Shown here in pieces: positions 1-7,940 of a DNA stretch of 64,000 bases. Origin of the DNA: Streptomyces sp. NBC_01288. GTDB lineage: Bacteria; Actinomycetota; Actinomycetes; Streptomycetales; Streptomycetaceae. The notes below the pieces were generated by a model. It worked only from the letters and a program-made list of their open reading frames with translations. It had not been told where the DNA came from and did not search any database. Within the stretch, counting starts at the first letter, position 1, and each line of letters begins with the position of its first letter. Location of the stretch: NCBI RefSeq assembly GCF_035982055.1, contig NZ_CP108427.1, positions 2,666,001-2,730,000 on the forward strand, written 5' to 3'. Position numbers and translations under genes: made by a program.

Positions 1-1
1 G

Positions 2-139
2 CGGCGCGGGGGCGAGCGCTCGCACCGTGGCCCCGTGAGTCCCACCAGGGACCAGCTCTACGAGGAGGCGAGGAAGCGCGACATCCATGGCCGCTCCTCC
101 ATGAACAAGCAGCAGCTGCACAAGGCCCTCGGCCACTGA
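2..139 (+). CDS. C-terminal part of a small plasmid-stabilization-like protein (cut by window edge)
   Basis: The reading frame enters from the left edge and ends with TGA at 137-139. The visible tail reads RRGGERSHRG then PTRDQLYEEARKRDIHGRSS and MNKQQLHKALGH. From memory this is the C-terminus of small Streptomyces proteins annotated as plasmid stabilization protein, whose tail resembles a Rho-termination-factor N-terminal (SAP-like) helix pair. A GTG at 35 could only give 34 residues, so the true start lies outside the window. No toxin or antitoxin partner is visible, so the annotated function is doubtful; a DNA-binding, stress-linked role is only a guess. Confidence 0.6.
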   Translation, partial: RRGGERSHRGPVSPTRDQLYEEARKRDIHGRSSMNKQQLHKALGH

Positions 140-193
140 CCCGTCCCACACGCCGCAGACCCGCGACATCGTCCCGAAGAAAGGCGCGTCACC

Positions 194-760
194 ATGGCTG
201 ACAAGCCCCTCGACGGCCACCGCGTACTGGCGCTCGTCACCAACTACGGAGTCGAACAGGACGAACTGCTGGTGCCGCTCAAGCGGCTGCGGGCGGACGA
301 CGCGGACGTCACCGTCGCCGCCGCCACGGCGGACCCGGTCCAGACCCTGGTGGGAGACAAGGACCCCGGCGAAACCGTGGAGCCCGACGCCACCTTCGAC
401 GTGGTGGACCCGGGCGACCACCAGCTCCTGCTGCTTCCCGGCGGCACCCTCAACGCCGACCAGCTCCGCCTCGACGACAAGGCGCTCGCCATCGTCAAAG
501 CGTTCGTCGCCTCGGGCCGCCCGATCGCCGCCATCTGCCACGGCCCTTGGGCCCTGGTCGAAGCGGACGCCGTCCGGGGCAAGACCATGACGTCCTACGC
601 CTCACTGCGCACCGACATCCGCAACGCCGGAGCCGCGTCCTGGGTCGACGAACCCGTGGTCAGCGACACCGCGGGCGGCTACACCCTGATCACCTCCCGC
701 ACGCCCAAGGATCTCGACGCCTTCCTCGACTCGATCAACAAGGCCCTCATCGGGTCCTGA
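194..760 (+). CDS. DJ-1/PfpI family protein (type 1 glutamine amidotransferase fold)
   Basis: 188 residues, one DJ-1/PfpI domain over nearly the full length. The nucleophile elbow AAICHGPW places Cys115-His116 at the usual site, with Glu21 (YGVEQDEL) as the likely acidic partner. Known family roles are stress-induced glyoxalase, deglycase or chaperone activities in the cytoplasm; which applies here cannot be told from sequence. A purine-rich AAGAAAGG precedes the ATG. Its neighbours are small stress-type proteins rather than a pathway, so a general protective role is the best inference. Length is normal for the family and no damage is seen. Confidence 0.9.
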   Translation: MADKPLDGHRVLALVTNYGVEQDELLVPLKRLRADDADVTVAAATADPVQTLVGDKDPGETVEPDATFDVVDPGDHQLLLLPGGTLNADQLRLDDKALAIVKAFVASGRPIAAICHGPWALVEADAVRGKTMTSYASLRTDIRNAGAASWVDEPVVSDTAGGYTLITSRTPKDLDAFLDSINKALIGS

Positions 761-866
761 ACGACAAACCCCGCCCGCGGAGGGCAGCCGTACTCCGTGC
801 CATACCGCCCTGTCCAGGACGGCGCTCCCCAGCTCGGGGGCGCCCTTCTCGAAGATTGGATCCTCC

Positions 867-995
867 ATGCTCAAGGCCATCGCTGACGTACTGCGCTCGA
901 TCGGCGGCGCGATCGCCACCGTCGTCACCCTGCCCTTCCGCGCCGTCGCCCGGCTCTTCGGGGGCGCCTCCGACAGCGCACACGGCCATCACTGA
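867..995 (+). CDS. 42-residue LPFR-motif small protein
   Basis: A short frame from ATG 867 to TGA 993-995 encodes a peptide beginning MLKAIADVLRSIGGAIATVV and containing LPFRAVARLFGG, then a polar His-rich tail. The first part forms a hydrophobic, probably amphipathic helix followed by the basic LPFR segment. From memory, small Streptomyces proteins with the same LPFR core sit in similar stress-gene neighbourhoods and have no assigned function. It lies 106 bp downstream of the DJ-1-like gene. The ribosome-binding site is weak (GAAG 13 bases upstream). The case rests on the motif and the ordinary codon use. Confidence 0.65.
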   Translation: MLKAIADVLRSIGGAIATVVTLPFRAVARLFGGASDSAHGHH

Positions 996-1161
996 GAACA
1001 CCGGTGCGCACCGCCTGCCTGCGCCGGGGGCCATGCGCCCAGTGGTCCGGAACCGCTGGGCGTCCTTGCGGGCAGGCGTTCGCACGGAAGCGGCGCCGGG
1101 CCTCTGCGGACCGATGTGCCGATTTTCATGCCCCAGGTGAGGACGAGGTTGAGGACGAGTC

Positions 1162-1878
1162 ATGCCGCGAGCGCGTGAAGAAGCCCGTTTCAGACATCCT
1201 CGGCACGAGCGCCGCGGAGAGGCTCGGCTACCGGCTGTGGCAGCGACACTCGTCGCCATCGCGCTGTACCTCTTCCTGCCCCAGCGGCTCCTGGTCGCCC
1301 CCCGCTACGTACTGCCCGCCCTGGAGTGTGTGCTGCTCGTACCTCTCGTGGCGATCAACCCGCGGCGGCTGACTCGACAAACGCGGACGTTCCGCGTCCT
1401 GTCACTGACGCTCGTCGCCATGATCGGGGCGAGCAACCTCCTCGCGCTGGGAACTCTGATCCATGAGCTGGTGTCCGCCGAAGTGAAGGACGGCCGGGCA
1501 CTGTTGCTGGCCTCGTTGCAGATCTGGCTCACCAACATCATCGTCTTCGGTCTGGCCTACTGGGAGTTGGACCGCGGCGGCCCGGTCAGCCGGACCCAAG
1601 TGCCCCGTGAATCACTGCCGTTGGCGGACTTCCGTTTCTCGCAGGACGAGAACGACGACGCCGTCCAGGAGGTCTCCGACGGCGCCAGCAAGACATCCGA
1701 CTGGGTGCCCACGCTGATGGACTACCTCTACGTGTCGGTGACCAACTCCACGGCCTTCAGCCCCACGGACACCATGCCGCTCTCCTCACGCGCCAAGTTC
1801 CTGATGAGCGTGGAGAGCGTCGCCGCTCTGGTGACGTCGCTCCTGGTGATCGCCCGCGCGGTCAGCATCCTGCACTGA
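1162..1878 (+). CDS. Integral membrane protein, DUF1345-like
   Basis: 238 residues with a basic N-terminus, four or five hydrophobic segments (about 25-45, 50-65, 78-98, 115-135) and a last segment near 210-235. The C-terminal third (YLYVSVTNSTAFSPTDTMPL, then a long apolar helix) has the layout of a pore helix, loop and inner helix. This fits DUF1345, and it also resembles a two-TM channel end without the GYG potassium filter. GAGGACG lies just before the ATG. No partner gene adjoins it and function is unknown. The call rests on topology and remembered family pattern. Confidence 0.6.
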   Translation: MPRAREEARFRHPRHERRGEARLPAVAATLVAIALYLFLPQRLLVAPRYVLPALECVLLVPLVAINPRRLTRQTRTFRVLSLTLVAMIGASNLLALGTLIHELVSAEVKDGRALLLASLQIWLTNIIVFGLAYWELDRGGPVSRTQVPRESLPLADFRFSQDENDDAVQEVSDGASKTSDWVPTLMDYLYVSVTNSTAFSPTDTMPLSSRAKFLMSVESVAALVTSLLVIARAVSILH

Positions 1879-2433
1879 AGCTGTTCCGGCCCGCTCACCA
1901 GCGAACCCCGCGATGCGGAGCCTGCGTACTCCTCCGCCGAGGAGGTATTCACCGCAGGACAGTGGTGACGGGCGGGGGTTGGATCCACCAACGGTGCATC
2001 CCCGAAGGGAGAGCGGGCCTGCGACTGGCGCGGGAGCCGGTCCCGGCCGGCGACCGACATCACCGGCCCGGTGGTACGCCTTCCGGATGTCCGTGAACGG
2101 CAGTGGGCCAAGCCCGGACTCGGAGAGCTGCCGCAGTGACCGCCCAGTGACCGCTCATCGTCCAAGCCTCGCAAAGGCACCGGCAGTTCTGCCATGGACG
2201 CCTCTCAAAACCGGCGAGGTTGTGGGCACCCGTGAGACAGACGGTCCCTGGGCCACGGATCCCGTGTCACCGAATCGGCCAGGAAGGCGACTCCGCGGAC
2301 CGAGTCCCCTTGGCCACTCAGCCACACCCGAATCCCCCTGCCGCACGCTTCAGACAGCGCCGCTCACGCTCCGCGTGCGATGTGACCACCCGCCTGTAGG
2401 TGCGGAGGCACTCCAGCGGTCAGGTCGCCGCCG
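1879..2433. other. 555 bp without a supportable gene
   Basis: No frame here has a ribosome-binding site together with recognisable protein content. The long plus-strand frame over 1913-2635 is arginine/proline-rich and looks like a shadow. A minus-strand stretch near 2250-2330 resembles the D-arm of a class II tRNA but lacks a T-arm, so it was not called. Confidence 0.5.
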
Positions 2434-2805
2434 TCACCCGGCGGATTCGGAATCACGCGCACGCCGCGGTGCCGGCGGCGACCGCCGCGGCCGCTCGTCA
2501 CGCTGCGCGTCATGCCGCGCGAGGACGGACAGCAGTGCTTCGACCGGCATCCCGGCCTCGGCCGGATGCCTCAGGATGGTCCCTGGCTCGATGCGATACG
2601 CGTTCGTGCGCCCCTCCCGGGTGTGGGTGAGATAACCGTCCTCCTCCAGATCGGAAATGATCTTCTGGACGGCCCTCTCGGTGAGCCGGCACCGCGCCGC
2701 GATGTCACGGATGCGGATGCGGTGATCCTCGGCGATCGTGGCCAGCACCCGGGCATGGCTGGTGAGAAACGTCCATCCGGCATGTGTCTCGGATACTCCA
2801 CCCAT
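2434..2805 (-). CDS. Winged helix-turn-helix transcriptional regulator
   Basis: 123 residues from the ATG at 2805. Residues about 12-75 form a winged helix: LATIAEDHRIRIRDIAARC, then the recognition helix LTERAVQKIISDLEEDGYL and the wing THTREGRTNAYRI. The C-terminal 40 residues are basic and probably disordered. It resembles the small MarR/ArsR-like regulators common in Streptomyces; no ligand-binding domain is present. It is transcribed away from the STAS-ANTAR gene, with 134 bp between the starts, so both may be controlled from that spacer. The frame is open upstream, but the conserved domain begins near this ATG. Confidence 0.8.
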   Translation of the reverse strand: MGGVSETHAGWTFLTSHARVLATIAEDHRIRIRDIAARCRLTERAVQKIISDLEEDGYLTHTREGRTNAYRIEPGTILRHPAEAGMPVEALLSVLARHDAQRDERPRRSPPAPRRARDSESAG

Positions 2806-2939
2806 ACACCCCAGCCTAGGGCGTAACATTCGCGTATTCAAAGGCGCGAAATAGATTTCAGGTATATCTTGACGGGCTTCCATGGCCGGATGAAACTTGT
2901 AGCGGCAGAGGACAGGCGAACGCTTCGGGAGCGACTGCC
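2806..2939. promoter_or_regulatory. Divergent promoter spacer between the HTH regulator and STAS-ANTAR gene
   Basis: The 134-bp spacer between two divergently transcribed genes is AT-richer than its surroundings (for example near 2829-2875). It must hold both promoters. No specific sigma-factor consensus or operator could be defined by eye. Confidence 0.5.
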
Positions 2940-3695
2940 ATGTCAGAACACGGATCTTCCGCTCCGCCCAGGAGCAGCAGCCGAGCCGTCTGTGCAACGA
3001 CGCGCGTCCCAGCGGTGGTTGCCCCGTCGGCCTTCCTGGAGATCGTGACGCACCCCGCCGGGAACCGGACGGTCGTGACGGTCTCCGGAGAGATCGACAT
3101 CGACACGGAACAGACCATGCAGCAGGCTCTCCGCCTGGCACTGGCCCGGTCTCCCGCAGGCGTCGATCTCGACCTGACCGGAGTCGGATTCTGCGACTGT
3201 TCCGGCCTCAACGTCCTGCTGCGCGTCCGCCGGCTCGCGCTGGAGGACGGCAAGACGATCGGCGTGCGGGCTCTCAGTCCGTGGGTGGAGAGGCTGTTCG
3301 CTCTGACTGACACGTCGTCGCTGTTCACCCACGCGCGTGCGCCCGTCAACGGCTTTGCCCACGAGTGGCACGAACATTTGGCCGCGACGCACGACCTGAT
3401 GGAGGAGAACGGGGTGTCCGACGAGGCCGAGGAGCTTCGCGTCGAGGTTGTGCAACTCAAGCGCGCGATGCTGACCCGGCCGGTCATCGACCTGGCCCGC
3501 GGAGTCCTGATGGCCTCCTTCGGCCTCAGCCCCGAGGACGCCTGGAGCGTCCTGGTCGACGTCTCCCAGCACACCAACACCAAACTCCACCAGCTCGCCG
3601 AGGACCTCGTCGACTCGGTCAACGGGCCACCGCTGCCCGACCACCTGCACCAGCGGATCACCACGGCGATCACCGAGATCTCACGCCCGGCATAG
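2940..3695 (+). CDS. STAS-ANTAR fusion protein
   Basis: 251 residues joining two signalling modules. Residues about 33-131 are a STAS domain of the anti-sigma-factor-antagonist type, with the phosphorylatable serine in FCDCSGLNVLL (Ser88). Residues about 170-226 are an ANTAR domain (LKRAMLTRPVIDLARGVLM), which in known proteins binds paired RNA hairpins and causes antitermination. This suggests an RNA-binding antiterminator whose activity depends on STAS phosphorylation or partner switching with an RsbW-like kinase. No kinase gene is adjacent. GGGAG precedes the ATG. The HTH regulator is divergent and an F420-family oxidoreductase follows 81 bp downstream. Confidence 0.88.
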   Translation: MSEHGSSAPPRSSSRAVCATTRVPAVVAPSAFLEIVTHPAGNRTVVTVSGEIDIDTEQTMQQALRLALARSPAGVDLDLTGVGFCDCSGLNVLLRVRRLALEDGKTIGVRALSPWVERLFALTDTSSLFTHARAPVNGFAHEWHEHLAATHDLMEENGVSDEAEELRVEVVQLKRAMLTRPVIDLARGVLMASFGLSPEDAWSVLVDVSQHTNTKLHQLAEDLVDSVNGPPLPDHLHQRITTAITEISRPA

Positions 3696-3776
3696 ACCGG
3701 CGCGGGACGGACGTTTCCCGGTGCGCTCCACGGCCACCCGGAGGACGGACGACCCACCACCCGTGAGGAGAGCGCC

Positions 3777-4733
3777 ATGACGGAGTTCGGTTACTTCCTG
3801 TCCTGCGAGGAACACGGTCCCGCCGAGCTGGTGGAGCAGGCCAGGATGGCGGAGCAGGCCGGGTTCACGTCGTTGTGGATCTCGGACCACTACCACCCCT
3901 GGAACGACAACCAGGGGCAGAGCCCCTTCGTCTGGTCGGTGATCGGCGCCCTCTCGCAAGCCGTCTCGCTGCCCGTGCAGACCGCCGTGACCTGCCCCCT
4001 CATCCGTACGCACCCGGCCGTCGTCGCCCAGGCGGCGGCCACCAGCGCCGTACAGCTGGACGGCCGCTTCCGGCTCGGCATCGGCAGCGGCGAGGCGCTC
4101 AACGAACACATCCTCGGTGACGCCTGGCCCGAGGCCGACGTACGCCTGGAAATGCTGGAAGAAGCCGTCCACGTCATGCGGGAGCTGTTCACCGGGAACC
4201 AGATCAGCCACCGCGGCAAGCACTACACGGTGGAGAACGCCCGCCTGTACACGGTGCCCGACGAGCCGGTGCCCATCGACGTCTCCGCGTTCGGCCCGCA
4301 CGCCGCCGAGGTCGCCGGCCGCATCGGGGACGGATTCATCACCATGGCCCCGGACGCCCCCGCCATCGAACGGTTCCGGCGCAGCGGCGGCGGAACCAAA
4401 CCCGTCTCCGCGGGACTCAAGGTCTGCTGGGCAACCGACAAGGACGAAGCCGTCCGCACGGCACACCATCTCTGGGCCAACGAACAGCTCCCCGGCGAAC
4501 TCGCCCAACTCCTGCCCACCCCCCGCCACTTCGAGCAGGCATCGGAGCTCGTCGGCCCCGACCGCGTCGAGGCGAACGTCACCTGCGGCGATGATCCGGA
4601 CGCCCACGTCCAGGCGGTCAAGGAGTACGTCGACGCCGGGTTCGACACCGTCTACGTCAACCAGATCGGGCCGGACCAACAGGGCTTCTTCGACTTCTAC
4701 CGCACCAAGGTGCTGCCCCGACTCGGAGACTGA
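3777..4733 (+). CDS. LLM class F420-dependent oxidoreductase (TIGR03557-like)
   Basis: 318 residues, a single TIM-barrel luciferase-like domain. Diagnostic parts are the N-terminal GYFLSCEEHG, SLWISDHYHPW, and RLGIGSGEALNEHILGDAWP. From memory this matches the TIGR03557 F420 glucose-6-phosphate-dehydrogenase-related group, whose substrate is unknown. A good ribosome-binding site GAGGAGAG precedes the ATG. A paralogue of the same group lies at 10802-11767 on the other strand. The protein is probably a cytoplasmic hydride-transfer enzyme in redox stress. Nothing in the neighbours points to a pathway. Confidence 0.88.
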   Translation: MTEFGYFLSCEEHGPAELVEQARMAEQAGFTSLWISDHYHPWNDNQGQSPFVWSVIGALSQAVSLPVQTAVTCPLIRTHPAVVAQAAATSAVQLDGRFRLGIGSGEALNEHILGDAWPEADVRLEMLEEAVHVMRELFTGNQISHRGKHYTVENARLYTVPDEPVPIDVSAFGPHAAEVAGRIGDGFITMAPDAPAIERFRRSGGGTKPVSAGLKVCWATDKDEAVRTAHHLWANEQLPGELAQLLPTPRHFEQASELVGPDRVEANVTCGDDPDAHVQAVKEYVDAGFDTVYVNQIGPDQQGFFDFYRTKVLPRLGD

Positions 4734-5388
4734 CAAGCCCCCACACCCTGCGGACAGGGACGATCACGGTCGGCACCCCGCGTCACCTCCCCACAGGACG
4801 CCGGGAAGCCGTGGCCGCCTCCGAGCCGGCGATCGACCCGCTGCCGGATGCTGCGACTACCCACTATGAGTTCCCAGGCCGCCGGCACCATCGCGCACTG
4901 AACACGAGAGCCTGTCCGATGAGGCTTCCTCACCGGGCTGCTCATGGGCGAGTGCGAGGACCACAACCGCCGCCAGCCGGGGCCCGCCCCTCCGGCTGAG
5001 GAACCACTACGGGCCCCGGCCTCATCCTTTGGCGGTTTCGAGTTGGAACGGCTCCCGCACGCTCCAAGCGCCGTGAGGACGATCCCACGTGAGGATCTCG
5101 CGACCGGGAGAACACTGATCCCCGCGCCGGCGCCCGCCGTCATCGCCGACCGCTGACGGCGACTGCCATCGCCAATTCTCCTGCTCTCAGCCGGAGTTGG
5201 CCGCCGGACGGCAGCACTCAGGAAAGATTCTTACCGCACAGCGGATCTCGCTTCCTGTGCAACGACTCCGGCCGTCGAGGTGTACGGCGCCCGCGTCGGT
5301 CGGCCGCACGGCATGTCCGAGATCGTCGACGACCCCACAGCGCTGGCCATGCTGTGGCAGAACCCGGTGGCAACGTCCGGAAGTTCCC
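4734..5388. other. 655 bp without a supportable gene
   Basis: No frame shows a convincing start and protein family. The segment ends where a histidine-kinase tail becomes readable, so part of it may be rearranged DNA from that lost gene. No transposase or clean terminal repeats were seen. Confidence 0.45.
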
Positions 5389-5550
5389 CTGCCCGGACTC
5401 GCCCTGTGCAAGAAGATCGTCGAGCAGCACGGCTGCATTCAGCTCAACACCGGCCGTATCAAGGGCAGATGCTTCTGCCTCACTCTCCCGGCCGCCGACC
5501 CTCCGGCGAACGGCTCCGACGCCCGTACCGAGAAGAAGGCCCTGACATGA
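5389..5550 (+). pseudogene. Remnant of a sensor histidine kinase C-terminus
   Basis: The frame ending in TGA at 5548-5550 reads PGLALCKKIVEQHGCIQLNT followed by GRCFCLTLP. This is the last ATP-binding (G2) box and final strand of a HATPase_c domain, normally written GIGLALCKKIVEHHGG and GTTFRFTLP. Everything before it (PAS, GAF or phytochrome modules, HisKA, N and G1 boxes) is missing; the first glycines of the box are already altered. The tail overlaps the next gene by ATGA, the coupling expected of an intact kinase-regulator pair. It is read here as a 5'-deleted pseudogene. Confidence 0.75.
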
Positions 5551-5996
5551 CCACCGCTGCCGCCACCCCCATAGACATCCTTCTCGTCGAGGACGACCCA
5601 GGCGACGAGCTGATGACCCGCGAGGCGTTCGAGGACAACAAGATAGGCAACACCCTGCACGTCGCGCGGGACGGCGAGGAAGCACTCGACTTCCTCTACC
5701 GGCGCGGCACGCACACGCACGCGGTTCGCCCGGGCCTCATCCTCCTCGACCTCAACCTGCCCAAATACGACGGCCGCCAGGTACTGGAGAAGATCAAGTC
5801 GGACCCGGAGCTCACCCACATCCCGGTGGTCGTCCTCACCACCTCGGCGGCCGAGGAGGACATCCTGCGCAGCTACAAACTGCACGCCAACGCCTACGTC
5901 ACCAAACCCGTCGACCTGAACCAGTTCATCGCCGCCATCCGCCAGATCGACAACTTCTTCGTCCAGGTCGTACGCCTGCCCCGCAGCGGCGTCTGA
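5547..5996 (+). CDS. Single-domain response regulator (Rcp1/CheY type)
   Basis: 149 residues, one receiver domain. Acidic pocket EDDPGDE (residues 15-21), phosphoacceptor Asp68 in LILLDLNLPKYDG, Thr/Ser at LTTS, and Lys in VTKPVDL are all present. No output domain follows. The DDPGDELMTREAF N-terminus is typical of regulators paired with phytochrome- or PAS-type kinases such as Cph1-Rcp1. The start overlaps the stop of the kinase remnant by ATGA, so it has probably lost its cognate kinase and may be orphaned or served by another one. Translation may have depended on coupling, as no strong ribosome-binding site is seen beyond AGAAGAAGG. Confidence 0.9.
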   Translation: MTTAAATPIDILLVEDDPGDELMTREAFEDNKIGNTLHVARDGEEALDFLYRRGTHTHAVRPGLILLDLNLPKYDGRQVLEKIKSDPELTHIPVVVLTTSAAEEDILRSYKLHANAYVTKPVDLNQFIAAIRQIDNFFVQVVRLPRSGV

Positions 5997-6151
5997 ATCC
6001 GCTCACGCCGAGCGAGCCGGATATCTCGTGGACGCCATGCCGGACGCCTACGCGACGACCAACACGTCACCTGCCGATCACAGCCGCATGGGCGAGCGGG
6101 CCGGGGGTATTCGCCTCGCGAACGACAGGTTCACAAGAAAGGAGGCTCCTG

Positions 6152-6382
6152 GTGCTGATGGCTCACCCCGCCGTGCTGAAGGACCTGATCGAGCAGTACG
6201 AGACCCTGCTCGCACTGCATGCCGAGAACGGCAGCCCTGCCGCACAGCGCCGGATGGACGACATCGCCTACACGCTGTGCGTCTCCACCGGCACGCAGGA
6301 CGTCGACGTCGCCCTCATCGCCGCCCGCCACCAACTGCCCGGCGCCCGCCCCCAGGACGACTCCGTACTCAGCGCCGGCTGA
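6152..6382 (+). CDS. DUF5133 domain protein
   Basis: 76 residues starting at GTG 6152, chosen because AAGAAAGGAGG (ending at 6145) lies at ideal spacing; an ATG two codons on is less well placed. The opening MLMAHPAVLKDLIEQYETLL and the later LCVSTGTQDVDVALIAARHQL match, from memory, the Streptomyces-specific DUF5133 family. The protein is small, mostly helical, cytoplasmic and of unknown function. Members often occur in several copies among stress genes. It is preceded by 155 bp of non-coding DNA after the response regulator. Confidence 0.85.
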   Translation: MLMAHPAVLKDLIEQYETLLALHAENGSPAAQRRMDDIAYTLCVSTGTQDVDVALIAARHQLPGARPQDDSVLSAG

Positions 6383-6761
6383 CCTCGTACTCCCAAGGCC
6401 TTCGGCCCTCCGTGGGAAGTATTTCTGCTCGAATTTCCCGTGAAACGGTGCGTCCCGTCGCTCCCGCGCGGCCATCGGTGTTTTCCGTCGATCACGTCTG
6501 CTTACGGAACCGCTGAAAGCGGGTGGCGGGTGAGCATCGGAGGGAAGCACGACGGCGGATCCGGGGGTCGGGTTGCCTTCGCCGGCGAGGATCCGATCGT
6601 GGCGGACCGGATGGACGTCGAGCCGAGCATGGCGCGGTATCGGCTCCGGTTTCGGCCTCCCTGATGCCTGCCCAGGGGCGTCCGGGCTGCGCCGGCTCAC
6701 CGCGTCGGTGAGGCCACGTGCCGAGCCTGGTCCCGGCGGGTCACCGGAGGCGAGGTCCGCG
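6383..6761. other. 379-bp spacer with a weak hairpin and a gene remnant
   Basis: An imperfect GC-rich hairpin lies around 6388-6415 just after the DUF5133 stop and may act as a terminator. Further on is the remnant described at 6620-6700. Nothing else is recognised. Confidence 0.4.
6620..6700 (-). pseudogene. Remnant of a small paralogous gene (like 12384-12632)
   Basis: From a GTG at 6700 the minus strand reads VSRRSPDAPGQASGRPKPEP then IPRHARLD. This parallels the start of the intact small gene at 12632, MSERRPEAPGITGGPKPKPI then PRDLPD. After about 26 codons the similarity stops and the frame runs through the complement of unrelated genes. The DNA itself is also similar, with GGTATCGGCTCCGGTTTCGG here and GGTATCGGCTTCGGTTTCGG in the intact copy. 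I read this as a 3'-truncated duplicate. Confidence 0.45.
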
Positions 6762-7940
6762 TCATTTCCGTTCCTTCTTCGGGAAGACGTACTCGTCGAG
6801 GACCAGGCCGACGGCAACGGCCGCCGGAATGGCGACAAGCGCGCCGATGATGCCGAGCAGCGCCCCGCCGACCAGCACCGCGAGGACGGTGACCAGCGGA
6901 TGCACGTCCACGGCGAACTTCATCGCCCTGGGCACGATGAGATAGTCCTCGACGACCCGGAAGACGACGTAGAAGACCGCGGTCGCGATCGCGACGGGCA
7001 GCGACACGGACAGCGCGACAAGACTGACGACGATCCCGGCGAGCGTGGAGCCGACGATCGGGATCAGGTCCATCAGCGCGGTGAAGATCCCCAGCGCGGC
7101 GGCGTACGGGACACCGGTGGCCGCGCACCAGCCGAAGGTCGCCACGCCGGCGATCCCCGAGGTGACGAGGTTGCCGAGCATGAACTTGCCGATCCGGTTC
7201 ATGACTTCCTCGGCCACGCCCTCGACGCGCTCACGGCGGCTGGCCGCCACGAAGCGGTAGCCGAACTGTTTGACCGTCGGCAGGGCCGCCATGCAGTACA
7301 GGGTCACCGTGATCACGATCGCCGTGGACGTGACCGTACTCAGGACCAGCTGGCCGGCGCCCAGGACGCCTCCTGCCAGACCGGACGCTCCGCCTCCCGA
7401 ACCGATCTGCTCCTTGGCCCTCTCGACCACGTGATAGCGGTCCTCCAGGCGCCCGATCGTGGACTGGTGGTTGTGGACCTGCTCCAGCCAGCCCGGCACC
7501 GCGTCGACCAGCGCGCTGATCTCCTTGGCGACCGGCGGAATGACCAGCGCCAGGAATCCGGCGAGCACGACGACGAACCCCGTCAGTACGATCGCGACGG
7601 CCCAGCCGCGCCGCAGACCCCGGCCCGTGAACCAGACGACGAGCGGTTCCAGGCTGATCGCGATGAACACGGCCAGCAGGATCAGGGTCAGCATCGAACC
7701 GACCCGCAGAACCGTCTGGACGGCGAGCCACGCCAGACTCGCCCCCAGCCCCAGAGCGAAACCGACCGTCACCCAGGACCGCTTGCGCCCGCCGCGTGCA
7801 TCTCGTTGCGGGGGCCGCTGCGGCGCCTTCCGGAAGTCCTGTACGGCGTCGGCAGGTCCGCCGTCGGAGCCGTTCACGTCCGCCCTTTCCGGCCCGCCGT
7901 GCTCGTCCCGGGCGGACCCGGACTCGGACTGCGCAGACAT
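6762..7940 (-). CDS. AI-2E family transporter (PerM-like permease)
   Basis: 392 residues from ATG 7940, chosen for GGAGAGG upstream. After a polar N-terminus of about 60 residues come paired TM segments, a soluble middle region (EISALVDAVPGWLEQVHNHQ), and a second membrane block with LGIFTALMDLIPIVGSTLAG, the signature of the AI-2E/PerM/YhhT family. Members export varied solutes including autoinducer-2 and Na+/H+; substrate here is unknown. The C-terminus ends EYVFPKKERK. It has no operon partner, and the gene on its 5' side is 444 bp away and divergent. Confidence 0.88.
   Translation of the reverse strand: MSAQSESGSARDEHGGPERADVNGSDGGPADAVQDFRKAPQRPPQRDARGGRKRSWVTVGFALGLGASLAWLAVQTVLRVGSMLTLILLAVFIAISLEPLVVWFTGRGLRRGWAVAIVLTGFVVVLAGFLALVIPPVAKEISALVDAVPGWLEQVHNHQSTIGRLEDRYHVVERAKEQIGSGGGASGLAGGVLGAGQLVLSTVTSTAIVITVTLYCMAALPTVKQFGYRFVAASRRERVEGVAEEVMNRIGKFMLGNLVTSGIAGVATFGWCAATGVPYAAALGIFTALMDLIPIVGSTLAGIVVSLVALSVSLPVAIATAVFYVVFRVVEDYLIVPRAMKFAVDVHPLVTVLAVLVGGALLGIIGALVAIPAAVAVGLVLDEYVFPKKERK

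Noticed and set aside
2245..2335. Minus-strand stretch like the D-arm and anticodon arm of a tRNA-Ser/Leu
   Set aside because: There is no acceptor-stem match and no T-arm (GGTTCGAATCC-type) at the proper distance, so it is a chance resemblance.
1913..2635. Long plus-strand open frame of 240 codons
   Set aside because: Arg/Pro-rich composition, no ribosome-binding site, and it overlaps the HTH gene; typical high-GC shadow.
4900..4960. GAGAGCCTGTCCGATGAGGC, reminiscent of an insertion-sequence end
   Set aside because: No second inverted copy, target duplication or transposase fragment was found nearby.
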